Shown: positions 25,065 to 34,134 of the stretch, one piece after another | Numbering within the stretch: position 1 is the stretch's first letter | Layout of the letters: each line of letters begins with the position of its first letter | Source: Halorubrum aidingense JCM 13560 | GTDB taxonomy: Archaea > Halobacteriota > Halobacteria > Halobacteriales > Haloferacaceae | Reading direction: 5' to 3' | Assembly (NCBI RefSeq): GCF_000336995.1 | Contig: NZ_AOJI01000002.1 | Location: 132,503-196,502, forward strand | Length of the DNA stretch: 64,000 nucleotides | Program-made: the position numbers and the translations under genes | The notes under the pieces: generated by a model | What the model was told of the DNA's origin: nothing | Database searches by the model: none | The model's input: only the letters and a program-made list of their open reading frames with translations

Positions 25065-25394
25065 GTGACTGACGCGACGACCCACGCTGTCGAACTCGTC
25101 GGCCCGAACGAGCGGACCGAGACGGTCCGCGTCGAGGAGGGTGAGACCATCGTCGACGCCGCGGAACGGGCCGACGTGGCTCTTCCGTACGGCTGTCTGT
25201 ACGGAGCGTGCGGCACCTGCACCGCGGAGCTGCTCGACGGCGAGGTGTGCCATCAGGCGTCGCCACGGGCACTGAAGCAGGCCTCCCGAGACGCCGGGTA
25301 CGTGCTTCCCTGTATCGCCACGCCCGAAACCGACTGTCGGCTACGCGTCGGCTACGGAATCCAGGCCGAAGTCGTCGGCACGCCCTGGAAGTGA
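25065..25394 (+). CDS. 2Fe-2S plant-type ferredoxin
   Basis: The 109-aa protein starts at a GTG six bases after the mtoX stop, so it is in the same operon. It has the plant/vertebrate-type 2Fe-2S ligand spacing C44-x4-C49-x2-C52 and then Cys83 (GCLYGACGTC and YVLPCIATP), with an EEGETIVDAAERADVALPYG fold strand before. It carries one electron in the cytoplasm. The tight linkage suggests it serves the methanethiol oxidase or its maturation, a pairing worth testing. The long acidic insert of general haloarchaeal ferredoxins is absent. Confidence 0.88.
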   Translation: MTDATTHAVELVGPNERTETVRVEEGETIVDAAERADVALPYGCLYGACGTCTAELLDGEVCHQASPRALKQASRDAGYVLPCIATPETDCRLRVGYGIQAEVVGTPWK

Positions 25395-25525
25395 GGCCCC
25401 TCGCAGTCAAGCGATTTCTCGCGGCCAGCTGATGAATGAATCCGCTATCAGCGTGTCTTCGGCCCCGTGGGTGTCGAGACAACTCACCCGTAGGCTCTTG
25501 TCCCGCGCAGGAGAGGTAACACGGT

Positions 25526-27463
25526 ATGGGCACGGACCACGAACAGTCCGTTGACGATTTAAATAGGCCGAGTTCGTTGTCCGAGAACCCGATCTGGCTG
25601 TTGTATTCCGAGTACGGTACCGGCCGCCGGTACGCTGTGCTCGGCGCCGTCGCCACGATTCTCGGCCGAGGCTTCGGGTTGATCCCCGCGTTTGTCATCG
25701 GACTGGCCGTCGACGCCATCTTTCTCGCTGAGCGACCGTACACGCTTCCGCTGGTCCCGGAGAGCGTTATACCGGGCACAGACGTTACGCAACTGTACTT
25801 CTCGATCGGAATTCTCCTCGCGGCGACCGTCGCCGGCGCGGTGGCGTCGTGGATCGAGGACTGGGGATGGAGCGTCTTCGCTCAACGCGTCCAGCGCAAC
25901 GTTCGAGTCGACGCCTACGAGGGCCTTCAGGAGCTGGAACTCGCCTATTTCACCAGCCGTCGCACGGGCGATCTGATGAGTGTCCTCAACAACGACGTCA
26001 ACGCCCTCGAGACGTTCCTCGAGGACGGGCTGAGTGCGACGCTGTGGATCGTCGCGACCGTCGTCGGCATCGGGCTGATCCTCGTCGGACTGAACGTCCC
26101 GCTGACGGTGGTCACCCTGTTGCCGATTCCGGCGCTCGCGGCGTTCACCCTTCTGTTCACCCGGCTGATCGAGCCGCGGTACCTCTCGATCCGCGAAGAG
26201 ATCGGGGACCTGAACTCGCGGCTGGAGAACAACGTCAGCGGTATCGAGGTCATCAAAAGCGAGGGGGCCGAGCGGTTCGAGACCGAGCGCGTGGCCGAGG
26301 CCTCCGACGAGTACCTCGCCGCCAACCTCTCGGCGATCAAGGTTCGGATCACGTACTTCCCCGGGCTGAACGTCATCTCCGGCGTCGGCTTCGCGATCAC
26401 CTTCCTCGTCGGCGGGCTGTGGGTGCTCGGCCGCCCGGCGTTCGGCCTGACGGGCGCGCTGACGCCGGGGGCGTTCGTCACCTTCGTCATCTACGCTCAG
26501 CAGTTCCTCTGGCCGATCATCAGGCTTGGCGACGTCGTCGACGACTACGAGCGGGCCAAGGCCGCCGGCAGTCGGGTTCAAGCCGTGCTCGCTCGTGAGC
26601 CCGCAGTTCGGGACCGTCCCGACGCTCGCCCGCTGGCGGTCACCGAAGGCGCCGTGACCTACGACGACGTTCGGTTCGCCTACTCGGGAGAGACCGTGCT
26701 CAGCGACGTCGACTTCGCAATCGAAGGCGGAGCGACCGTCGGGGTGGTCGGCCCGACCGGCGCCGGCAAGTCGACGTTGTTGAAGCTGCTGCCGCGCTTG
26801 TACGACATCGACGACGGCGCCATCCGGATCGACGGGCAGGACGTCCGCGACGTGACGCTCCGGAGCCTCCGGCGGTCGATCGGCTACGTCAGCCAGGAGC
26901 CGTTTCTCTTCTTCGGCACCGTTCGAGAGAACATCCGGTACGGCACCTTCGACGCGACCGACGACGACGTCGAACGGGCCGCCCGGCGGGCACAGGCTCA
27001 CGGGTTCATCGAGAACCTGCCCGACGGGTACGAGACGAGGGTGGGCGAGCGAGGGGTGAAGCTCTCGGGCGGCCAGCGCCAGCGGCTGGCGCTCGCACGG
27101 ACGATGCTCAAGGACCCCGCGATATTAGTGCTGGACGAGGCGACCTCGGCGGTGGACACCGAGACGGAGGCGCTCATCCAAGACCGGCTCGCCGAATTCG
27201 CCGCCGATCGGACCACCTTCGTCATCGCGCACCGCCTATCGACCGTCCGGACGGCCGACCGGATCCTCGTCCTCGACGACGGGCAGGTGGTAGAGGACGG
27301 CACGCACGAGGGGTTACTCGAGACCGACGGGTTGTACGCGAACTTCTGGCGGGTGCAGACGGGTGACCTCGCGTCGCTCCCGCGAGAGTTTCTCGAACGC
27401 GCTCTCCGGCGACAGGCGGTCGTCGACCTCGACGACGAGGAGTCTGAAGACCTGTCTGGGTAA
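25526..27463 (+). CDS. ABC exporter, fused permease-ATPase
   Basis: The 645-aa half-transporter has a six-helix ABC transmembrane domain (about residues 25-320) with the coupling segment TSRRTGDLMSVLNNDVNALE. The nucleotide-binding domain has Walker A GPTGAGKST near 409-417, Q-loop YVSQEPFLFF, signature LSGGQRQRLALAR near 512, Walker B ILVLDEATS near 533 and the H-loop His in FVIAHRLSTV. It is of the MsbA/multidrug and lipid exporter type and would act as a homodimer. No partner gene is adjacent. The C-terminal 35 residues are acidic. The start at 25526 follows a purine-rich gagaggtaac. Confidence 0.9.
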   Translation: MGTDHEQSVDDLNRPSSLSENPIWLLYSEYGTGRRYAVLGAVATILGRGFGLIPAFVIGLAVDAIFLAERPYTLPLVPESVIPGTDVTQLYFSIGILLAATVAGAVASWIEDWGWSVFAQRVQRNVRVDAYEGLQELELAYFTSRRTGDLMSVLNNDVNALETFLEDGLSATLWIVATVVGIGLILVGLNVPLTVVTLLPIPALAAFTLLFTRLIEPRYLSIREEIGDLNSRLENNVSGIEVIKSEGAERFETERVAEASDEYLAANLSAIKVRITYFPGLNVISGVGFAITFLVGGLWVLGRPAFGLTGALTPGAFVTFVIYAQQFLWPIIRLGDVVDDYERAKAAGSRVQAVLAREPAVRDRPDARPLAVTEGAVTYDDVRFAYSGETVLSDVDFAIEGGATVGVVGPTGAGKSTLLKLLPRLYDIDDGAIRIDGQDVRDVTLRSLRRSIGYVSQEPFLFFGTVRENIRYGTFDATDDDVERAARRAQAHGFIENLPDGYETRVGERGVKLSGGQRQRLALARTMLKDPAILVLDEATSAVDTETEALIQDRLAEFAADRTTFVIAHRLSTVRTADRILVLDDGQVVEDGTHEGLLETDGLYANFWRVQTGDLASLPREFLERALRRQAVVDLDDEESEDLSG

Positions 27464-27748
27464 CGGGCACCGAGCTGACAATTACTCTGGCGCGGTCGGC
27501 CGCTACGGTGAACATACTCACCGACGGTCGTGTCGGAAATGGCCGCGACGTAGCCGCGACGTAGCCGCGGTGCGGCCGGCGGGAACGGGGGAGGTGAACA
27601 GTCGCGTACTGTGCCGACATCCCGAACGGTGACCCTACCGTGGCGGCCTTGAAGCGGTCGACATTCACGGGTACGTACGGCGGTGCTACTTCGCTGTCTT
27701 CGGGACCAGCGATCGGGTAACAAAGTCACTCGGGGCTGTGGAAAACGT
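27464..27748. other. Intergenic region without a gene
   Basis: The 285-base spacer contains a short direct repeat (gccgcgacgta twice near 27540-27565) and no coding region I can support. The promoter of the 27749 gene should lie in its right end. Confidence 0.4.
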
Positions 27749-30052
27749 ATGCAGAGAGACCATCAGCGGTCGGACGACGTCACCGAACGGGATCTCGGGA
27801 GACGGGGGTTCCTTACGCTCTCCGCGCTCGTGGCCGGTGGGAGCGCCCTCGGGGGCCTCGACAGCGTCGCCGGCGCTCCCGTAAACGACCGACTCTTCGA
27901 AACGCCGCGCTGGTCGTCGTTCCGGTCGATACTGCGGGCCCAAAGGGGATACCTCCTGACTGGGATCAGGACCAACAGCGCGAGCGAGCAGGTCGGCTGG
28001 GCGGTTCGGCTGGACGACGACCTCGACGTGGTGTGGAACTACGCCTACCTCTCGCCGCGGCACCTGCGGCAGACCGACAGCGGCGAGGATCACGACGGTC
28101 TCGAGTTCGCCCTTCCCGACGGCGACGGGGGATTCCTCCTCGTCGGCTGGTGGCACACGCTCGGCTCCGACAGTCGCTACGGCTGGCTCACCCGGACCGG
28201 ATCGGACGGCATCCCGCGCTGGAGCCGGGTGTACAACCGCGACGGCGTCAACTCCTTCCGAGACGACTTCGCCGACGGCGTCGCCACCGACGACGGGTTC
28301 CTGCTGGTCGGACGGACCATCGGCGGCGAGTACCTCGACGAGCGCACCGGTGACGGCTGGGTCGTCGAAATCGAGCGGGGACGCCGCGGCCGCGTCCGAT
28401 GGCAGCGTGCCTACGATCCCAACGGGCCGAGCGACGGCTGGGACGACGACGACCATCACTCGGAGTTCAACGGCGTCGCCTCGGTCGACGACGGCTATCT
28501 CATCGTCGGCGAGACCTCCCCAGACGGTCCGACTGAATCCACGAACACCGCGGCGTGGGCGCTTCGAATCGGCAACGACGGCGGTCCGCGCTGGAGCCGG
28601 ACCTACCGCCTCGATCGGCGCCGGAACAACGAGTTCCGCGACGTGGCCGCCGTCGACGACGGCTTCTTCGTCGCCGGCGTCGCAGGCGCCAAAGAGAACG
28701 TTCGAGAGCTCCACGACTACAAGATGCAAGGTCGATCGTGGGCCGCGAAACTCGATCGGCGGGGACGCTTAGTGTGGGAGGACGCCTCCGGCGGAGACGG
28801 GTTCCACGCCGTCGAAGCGACCGAGAACGGCGCGGTGTTCGCCGGCCGGCGTGACGGCCGGGGGTGGATCGCGGCTTTCGACGATGACGGCAACCGGCTC
28901 GGCAGCGACCGCTCGTCCGTGCCGAACAGCGAATACTTCGGACTCACCACCCGGAGTCGGGGCTCGCGCCGCGAGTACCTCCCGGTCGGCTACGGCCGCG
29001 GGGACGACAGCACCAACGGCCTCCTCAGCCGGTTCGCGGCGGATGACTTCGACAACGGCGGCGGGGACGACAACGGAGACGACGATGACGACGAACGGCT
29101 CTTCGAGATCATCGCCACCGAACGGGGCGAGGTGCGCTACGAACTCACCGTCGACGGCGGCATCGAGCCCGTTCGGCTGAACGACCGCGTCAAAGCCGAG
29201 GACGACGACCGAATCCGGGAGAACGACGACGGCACTGTCTCCGTCAGAGGGTCGACCGGGAACGAAGGGTACGGAGACGCCTTCCGCTTTACCGGAGCAG
29301 TTACCGACTTCCGGAGTCGCGGCGACGCCGACTTCTACATCCGACTCGACGGCGAGCGGGTGAGCGTCGACGAACTCCTCGACGAGGACGACGATGACGA
29401 GGACGATGACGATGACGACGACAGCGAACGCCTCTTCGAACTCATCGCGACCGAGCGGGGCGAGGTGCGCTACGAACTCACCGTCGACGGCGACATCGAG
29501 CCCGTTCGGCTGAACGACCGGGTCAAAGCCGAGGACGACGATCGTATCCGAGAGAACAACGACGGTACCGTCACTGTCACCGGGTCGACCGGGAATGAGG
29601 GATACGGCGACGCCTTCCGTATCACCGGTTCGGTCATCGCGTTCCGGAGTCGCGGTGACGCCGACTTCTACATCCGACTCGACGGCGAGCGGGTGAGTGT
29701 CGACGAACTCCTCGACGAGGACGATGACGAGGACGATGACGATGACGACGACAGCGAACGCCTCTTCGAGATCGTCGCGACCGAAACCGGCGAGGTGCGC
29801 TATGACCTCACCGTCACCGGTGACATCGAGCCCGTCCGGTTGAACGACCGGGTCAAAGCCGAGGACGACGACCGAATCCGGGAGAACAACGAGGGGACCG
29901 TCACGGTCACTGGATCGACCGGGAACGAAGGGTACGGCGACGCCTTCCGTATCACCGGTTCGGTCGTCGCGTTCCGGAGTCGCGGTGACGCCGACTTCTA
30001 CATCCGGCTCGACGGCGAGCGGGTGACCGTCGACGAGCTCCTCGACGACTGA
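27749..30052 (+). CDS. Tat-exported propeller-like protein with three C-terminal repeats
   Basis: The 767-aa protein has a Tat signal (DLGRRGFLTLSALVAGGSAL near 14-33). Residues about 45-430 form repeated blades of the pattern WAVRLDDDLDVVWNY / DGGFLLVGWWHT / GWVVEIERGRRGRVRWQRAY, typical of a secreted beta-propeller. From 449 onward there are three nearly identical units of about 98 residues (29093, 29426, 29756). Each opens RLFEIIATERGEVRYELTVD, has STGNEGYGDAFR in the middle and ends DADFYIRLDGERV. They are separated by Asp-rich linkers of 10-15 residues. The repeats may be cell-surface binding modules. No family name is certain. The ATG at 27749 precedes the Tat motif. Confidence 0.8.
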   Translation: MQRDHQRSDDVTERDLGRRGFLTLSALVAGGSALGGLDSVAGAPVNDRLFETPRWSSFRSILRAQRGYLLTGIRTNSASEQVGWAVRLDDDLDVVWNYAYLSPRHLRQTDSGEDHDGLEFALPDGDGGFLLVGWWHTLGSDSRYGWLTRTGSDGIPRWSRVYNRDGVNSFRDDFADGVATDDGFLLVGRTIGGEYLDERTGDGWVVEIERGRRGRVRWQRAYDPNGPSDGWDDDDHHSEFNGVASVDDGYLIVGETSPDGPTESTNTAAWALRIGNDGGPRWSRTYRLDRRRNNEFRDVAAVDDGFFVAGVAGAKENVRELHDYKMQGRSWAAKLDRRGRLVWEDASGGDGFHAVEATENGAVFAGRRDGRGWIAAFDDDGNRLGSDRSSVPNSEYFGLTTRSRGSRREYLPVGYGRGDDSTNGLLSRFAADDFDNGGGDDNGDDDDDERLFEIIATERGEVRYELTVDGGIEPVRLNDRVKAEDDDRIRENDDGTVSVRGSTGNEGYGDAFRFTGAVTDFRSRGDADFYIRLDGERVSVDELLDEDDDDEDDDDDDDSERLFELIATERGEVRYELTVDGDIEPVRLNDRVKAEDDDRIRENNDGTVTVTGSTGNEGYGDAFRITGSVIAFRSRGDADFYIRLDGERVSVDELLDEDDDEDDDDDDDSERLFEIVATETGEVRYDLTVTGDIEPVRLNDRVKAEDDDRIRENNEGTVTVTGSTGNEGYGDAFRITGSVVAFRSRGDADFYIRLDGERVTVDELLDD
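29093..30052 (+). repeat. Three tandem repeats of about 330 bp
   Basis: The units begin at 29093, 29426 and 29756 (333 and 330 bases apart) and encode the three C-terminal modules of the exported protein. Units two and three are most alike. The Asp-rich linkers are themselves low-complexity (gacgatgacgac runs), which favours slippage and copy-number change. Confidence 0.85.
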
Positions 30053-30114
30053 CTGTTGCGGACAACGGGCCGGGGGGTTCTCTCGACCCACCTCGGTCGT
30101 CCCGGTAACGCGAT

Positions 30115-31353
30115 CTACCGTCGCTCGTCGTATCGGATCGGGAGCGATTCGACGCCGTAGATGAAGGAACTTCGGGTCGGCTGGAGGGGCGCTTCCGTGA
30201 GCCGCACGTGTTCGATGCGATCGAGCAGCGCTGACAGCCCGACTTTGGCTTCGAGTCTGGCCAGCGGCGCACCCAGACAGTAGTGGGTGCCGTGACCGAA
30301 CCCGAGGTGCTGGGTGGGCGATCGGTTCGGTCGGAACGTATCGGCCGCCTCGAACTGACGCTCGTCGCGGTTCGCGGAGCCGAGCCAGACGATGACCCGA
30401 TCACCCGCCTCGATGGTCTCGCCGCGCATGGTCACGTCTTCGGTGGCGACCCGGCCCATGGCCTGCACCGGCGACCGATATCGAAGCACTTCTTCGATAG
30501 CGCTCGTGAGCGCGCGGTCGTCACCGCGTAACTCGTCGAACAGATCGCCGTCCGCCTCCGCGAAACACCGCACCGCGTTCGCGATGAGGTTCGTCGTCGT
30601 GATATTTCCCGCGACGAGCAACAGGATGCACATGCCGAGTGCCTCCTCGCGGGAGAGCCGTCCACCCGCGTCGGACTCGGCGGTAACGATCACCGAGAGG
30701 AGGTCATCTTGGGGGTCCTCGCGGCGGTCTTCTATCATTTCCAAGAAGTACTGAGCCATCTCCATCTGGGTCTGCTGTTGGCGCTCCGCGAACGCGTCTG
30801 CGTTCTCCTCGTCGCTCGCGGCTTCCACGATGGTGTTCGACCACGTCTTGAACCGGTCGCGGTCCGACGGCGGGATGCCGAGCAGTTCGGCGATAACCGT
30901 TACCGGGAACGGGTACGCGAGGTCTGCGACGACGTCCATCTGCCCGTGCGGTCCGACGGCGTCGTCGAGCAACTCGCCCGCCAGCTCCCGGAAGTGAGGC
31001 TCGCGGTCGGCAAGCGTCCGGGGCTGGAACCACTCGTCTACGACGCCCCGAAGTTCGCCGTGGCGGGGCGGATCTTCGAACAGCATCGTGTCGAGAATCA
31101 GTCCCTCTCCCGGCGCTTCGGGTTCGACAAAATCGTCTGCTTTCTGGGGATCCGCCGAGAAGAGTTCGTCGTCGTTCAACACGCGTTTCACGTCCTCGTA
31201 CCGGAAGACGTCCCACGTTCGGCGCTCCGGGTCGTATCGGACTGGCGCCGCTTCGCGCATCCGCTCGTACCAGTCGAACGGATCGAGCCACGCTTCACGG
31301 TCTTGGAGTTCTCGGGGGACGGCTTGGAGCCCCTGGGGACCTGCCGAGCTCAT
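30115..31353 (-). CDS. Cytochrome P450
   Basis: The 412-aa protein has the P450 hallmarks: I-helix VAGNITTTN at 247-255, K-helix ExxR in EEVLRYRSP (288-295) and heme-thiolate loop FGHGTHYCLG with Cys359. The usual acid-Thr pair in the I-helix is AGNITT, with the acidic residue replaced by Ile, as in some bacterial class I P450s; the Thr is kept. The N terminus lacks a membrane anchor, so it is soluble and needs a ferredoxin and reductase; a 2Fe-2S ferredoxin lies 5 kb upstream. The substrate is unknown. I take the ATG at 31353; longer upstream frames lack P450 features. Confidence 0.88.
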   Translation of the reverse strand: MSSAGPQGLQAVPRELQDREAWLDPFDWYERMREAAPVRYDPERRTWDVFRYEDVKRVLNDDELFSADPQKADDFVEPEAPGEGLILDTMLFEDPPRHGELRGVVDEWFQPRTLADREPHFRELAGELLDDAVGPHGQMDVVADLAYPFPVTVIAELLGIPPSDRDRFKTWSNTIVEAASDEENADAFAERQQQTQMEMAQYFLEMIEDRREDPQDDLLSVIVTAESDAGGRLSREEALGMCILLLVAGNITTTNLIANAVRCFAEADGDLFDELRGDDRALTSAIEEVLRYRSPVQAMGRVATEDVTMRGETIEAGDRVIVWLGSANRDERQFEAADTFRPNRSPTQHLGFGHGTHYCLGAPLARLEAKVGLSALLDRIEHVRLTEAPLQPTRSSFIYGVESLPIRYDERR

Positions 31354-31884
31354 ATTCTCACATTTAGGGGCGGATGGGCTAAAATCACGGGGCTCCGATG
31401 CAGAGTGTGGATCGTCCAGCTCCCGTCGACGGGCTTCCACAAACCGAAGCCAGAGAGACTCACGCTCCGTCCGCTTTCCATCCCACCAAGGCATCGCGCG
31501 AGGCCATACAACGGCAGGTCGCGTGAAGCTCTCGTGAATCGCTCGTGAAGCTCTCATGCGTGAACAAAGTGAGATCGCCACTGCGTCAACCGCGAACACG
31601 AAGTGATCGACATGGACAGCGGCGTGAAATCCGGGAGAGGCGACAGCGATGATCGGATGAAGACGACGAAGCTCCAGAAGACTCCGAGGAGTTCACAGGT
31701 GCCCACGCGGCGTCCCTCCGGACGGTCTTGGACGCGCTCACAGGGGGTAAGCGCATGCTAACTCACGAGAGAGACCACGGAGGTGGGTATCGGTTCCCCT
31801 TGCATGACGACGGCTTCCACCCGATCTCATTCGCCTTCTAATCTTTATCCATTTGCCTTGCGTAGTTACCTGTGGTGTGTTCGC
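31354..31884. other. Divergent intergenic region with relic frame
   Basis: This 530-base gap separates the P450 (minus) and cetZ (plus). It carries a cetZ promoter near 31840-31855 (ctaatctttatcc). It also holds a 62-codon open stretch, 31653-31841, listed separately. The rest shows nothing I can name. Confidence 0.5.
31653..31841 (+). pseudogene. Possible gene remnant, protein-like frame without start
   Basis: Downstream of an in-frame TGA this frame encodes 62 residues of protein-like character, including SDEDDEAPEDSEEFTGAHAA and LRTVLDALTGGKRMLTHERD, ending GFHPISFAF at a TAA. It has no good start codon. It could be the C-terminal end of a decayed gene. I do not recognise it. Confidence 0.3.
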
Positions 31885-33057
31885 ATGAAACTCGCAGTAA
31901 TCGGGGTCGGACAGGCGGGTGGGAAGGTGGTCGACGAGTTCTTAGCGTACGATGCGCGAACGGGTGCAGACATCGTTCGCGGGGCGATCGCCGTCAACAC
32001 GGCGAAAGCGGATTTACGGGGGCTCGATCGCCTCCCTGAGCATCGACGAATCCTGATCGGTCAGGCTCGTGTGAAGGGTCACGGAGTAGGCGCGGACAAC
32101 GAGATGGGCGCGGAGATTGCTGAAGAGGACATCGACGAGATCCAAGGGGCGCTTGATTCGGTGCCGGTCCACGAGATCGACGCGTTCCTCGTGGTTGCGG
32201 GACTCGGCGGTGGAACAGGTTCGGGCGGTGCGCCCGTGATCGCCCGGCACCTCAAGCGGATCCACACCGAGCCTGTGTATGGACTGGGTATCTTGCCTGG
32301 CAGCGACGAAGGCGGGATATACACGCTGAACGCCGCGCGATCGCTCAAGACGTTCGTCGACGAGGTGGACAACCTCATGCTGTTCGACAACGACGCGTGG
32401 CGCAGGTCGGGCGAGTCTGTCGGGGAAGGGTTCGACGCGATCAACAAGGAGCTCGTACACCGGTTCGGCGTGCTCTTCAGTGCAGGTGAGGTGGTTCCGG
32501 GGAGCGACGTCGCCGAAAGCGTGGTCGACTCCTCAGAGATCATCAATACGCTCAAAGGCGGCGGGATATCCTCGCTTGGGTATGCCGACGTCGAGGTGGA
32601 CGAACCTGAGCGAGGAGGGTTGCTCTCGCGGCTCCGCGGTAATTCTGGAAGTGAGATCGACAGCACGGAGACGACCAACCGGGTTACGAGTCTCGTCCGA
32701 AAGGCAACGCTCGGTCGGCTCACGCTGCCCTGTGAGGTGAAGGGCACGGAGCGAGCGCTGCTCGTCGTCGCCGGCCCGTCGGAGTATCTCAACCGAAAGG
32801 GGATCGAGCACGGGCGCAAGTGGCTCGAAGAGCAGACGGGATCGATGGAGGTCCGCGGTGGCGACTATCCGCGGCGCGGGGAGGGGACAGTCGCAGCGCT
32901 CGTCCTACTCGGTGGCGTGACGAACGTCCCGCGAGTGAAAGAGCTTCAGCAGATCGCCATCGAGGCGCAGCAAAATATCGGTGAGATCACCGACGAAAGC
33001 GAGGGCCGGTTCTCGGAGTTGATGGACAGTGACGGGGAGTTGGAGTCGTTGTTTTGA
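31885..33057 (+). CDS. cetZ: CetZ tubulin-like cytoskeletal protein
   Basis: The 390-aa protein shows the FtsZ/tubulin GTPase layout with CetZ-specific wording: MKLAVIGVGQAGGKVVDEFL at the start, GQARVKGHGVGADNEMGAE at 59-77, the GTP-binding tubulin signature GGGTGSGG at 108-115, LPGSDEGGIYTLNAARSL and the T7-region NLMLFDNDAWRRSGES. The C terminus ends in a conserved-looking acidic tail with DGELESLF. CetZ proteins form dynamic filaments controlling cell shape and motility in haloarchaea, under the membrane. This is close to the CetZ1 subgroup by eye. The ATG at 31885 is preceded by a TATA-like tctttatcc. Confidence 0.93.
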   Translation: MKLAVIGVGQAGGKVVDEFLAYDARTGADIVRGAIAVNTAKADLRGLDRLPEHRRILIGQARVKGHGVGADNEMGAEIAEEDIDEIQGALDSVPVHEIDAFLVVAGLGGGTGSGGAPVIARHLKRIHTEPVYGLGILPGSDEGGIYTLNAARSLKTFVDEVDNLMLFDNDAWRRSGESVGEGFDAINKELVHRFGVLFSAGEVVPGSDVAESVVDSSEIINTLKGGGISSLGYADVEVDEPERGGLLSRLRGNSGSEIDSTETTNRVTSLVRKATLGRLTLPCEVKGTERALLVVAGPSEYLNRKGIEHGRKWLEEQTGSMEVRGGDYPRRGEGTVAALVLLGGVTNVPRVKELQQIAIEAQQNIGEITDESEGRFSELMDSDGELESLF

Positions 33058-33092
33058 GGCTGCGGTAGCTTACGGAAATCTCGAGGCTCAAA

Positions 33093-33112
33093 CCTCGCGC
33101 TGAAAGGCGAGG
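33093..33112 (+). repeat. GC-rich hairpin, possible IS605-like end or terminator
   Basis: CCTCGC (33093-33098) and GCGAGG (33107-33112) form a 6-bp stem with an 8-base loop, followed by GAGGATATCAA. The form resembles right-end hairpins of IS200/IS605-type elements in haloarchaea, but no transposase or TnpB is present. It could instead help end the cetZ transcript. Confidence 0.35.
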
Positions 33113-33192
33113 AGGATATCAATTGTCGCATCTGTCTGTGAGGTCGTCTATCGCTCGCCAGAACTGCCTGTTGTTCATTTCTGACTCTGCTG

Positions 33193-33378
33193 CTACCCGG
33201 GTTTCCAAGACGCCCCCGTAGTCTCAACGTCCGCGGGGCTCGGATCAATTATCAACACACAGTCGGGGTGTCCATCGAGTGCCGTCTGGAGAATCTGTGC
33301 GTAGATGCTGTCACTTGCCGTATGAAAATCAAAGGTGAAAGCTCCGACGTTGAGGGTGGAGAGATCGATCGCGGGTTG
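33193..33378 (-). pseudogene. Open-frame remnant directly after the SDR stop
   Basis: Reading on past the TAG stop of the SDR in the same frame gives 61 further codons with protein-like content, for example IDLSTLNVGAFTFDFHTASD, SIYAQILQTALDGHPDC and VLIIDPSPADVE. No start codon is present. This looks like a fragment of another gene brought next to the SDR, perhaps an ABC binding protein, but I cannot identify it. Confidence 0.35.
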
Positions 33379-34134
33379 CTACTGGGCGAGCAATCCGCCG
33401 TCCACAATTATCGGTTGTCCCATTACGTAGGACGCGTCCGCAGAACAGAGCCAGACGACGGTGTCGGCTATCTCTCGAGGGTCACCGAGACGCCCTGCAG
33501 GGATCCCCGCAGTGATACGGTCCATCTCCTCTGTGTTATCCTCGCCCGCCTGTTGGACCATCGGCGTGTCGATGACGCCGGGACAGACCGCGTTGAACCG
33601 GATTCCGTCTTCGGCGTAGTCAACTGTCGCCCGTCGAGTCAGTCCGATAACGCCGTGTTTACTGGCGGCGTAGTGTGCGCTCCCGTTCGCGCTCACGCCG
33701 GCGACCGAAGAGGTGTTAACGACGGCTCCGCCACCGCGTTCGATCATCTCCGGTATCTCGGCTTTCAGACACCGCCAGACGCCTTTCAAATTCACGTCGA
33801 TCATTCGGTCCCATTCCGCCTCGTCGTAGTCGGCGAGGCGGGTCCCCTCGTCCGCGATGCCAGCGTTGTTGTGTGCGAAGTCCAGCCCGCCATATTCGTC
33901 AAGCGCCGTCTGTACCATCGCGTCTACATCGTCGGAGTCAGTGACGTCCGTCCTGACGAACGTCGCTTCACCGCCGTCGCTCTCGATCATCTCGACCGTC
34001 TCGTGGCCGCCGCCTTCGTCGACATCGGCGACAACGACCTTCGCCCCCGCTTCGGCGAATCGACGTGACGACTGTCGACCGATTCCCGACCCACCGCCAG
34101 TGACGACCGCGACTCCGTCTTGAATTCCGTTCAT
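33379..34134 (-). CDS. Classical short-chain dehydrogenase (SDR)
   Basis: The 251-aa enzyme has the classical SDR pattern: cofactor motif VTGGGSGIGR (11-20), the adenine-ring NNAG in FAHNNAGIAD, the catalytic Ser in VVNTSSVAGVS, Tyr-x3-Lys in AHYAASKHGVIGL and the PG motif in VCPGVIDTPMV. An Asp in VVVADVDEGG after the second strand favours NAD+ over NADP+. The substrate is unknown; FabG-like and glucose-dehydrogenase-like functions are both possible. The ATG at 34134 gives the usual N terminus; an in-frame ATG at 34149 adds five residues. It stands alone, with its own promoter. Confidence 0.87.
   Translation of the reverse strand: MNGIQDGVAVVTGGGSGIGRQSSRRFAEAGAKVVVADVDEGGGHETVEMIESDGGEATFVRTDVTDSDDVDAMVQTALDEYGGLDFAHNNAGIADEGTRLADYDEAEWDRMIDVNLKGVWRCLKAEIPEMIERGGGAVVNTSSVAGVSANGSAHYAASKHGVIGLTRRATVDYAEDGIRFNAVCPGVIDTPMVQQAGEDNTEEMDRITAGIPAGRLGDPREIADTVVWLCSADASYVMGQPIIVDGGLLAQ

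Larger units (their letters stand above)
33058..33378. other. Intergenic with hairpin and reading-frame extension
   Basis: Between cetZ and the SDR lies a 320-base region. Near cetZ is a GC hairpin (33093-33112) and near the SDR is a 61-codon open frame on the minus strand continuing the SDR frame (33193-33378). I see no intact gene. Confidence 0.5.

Noticed and set aside
27540..27565. Short gccgcgacgta repeats as a CRISPR-like array
   Set aside because: Only two copies with no spacers of uniform length; no cas genes in the window.
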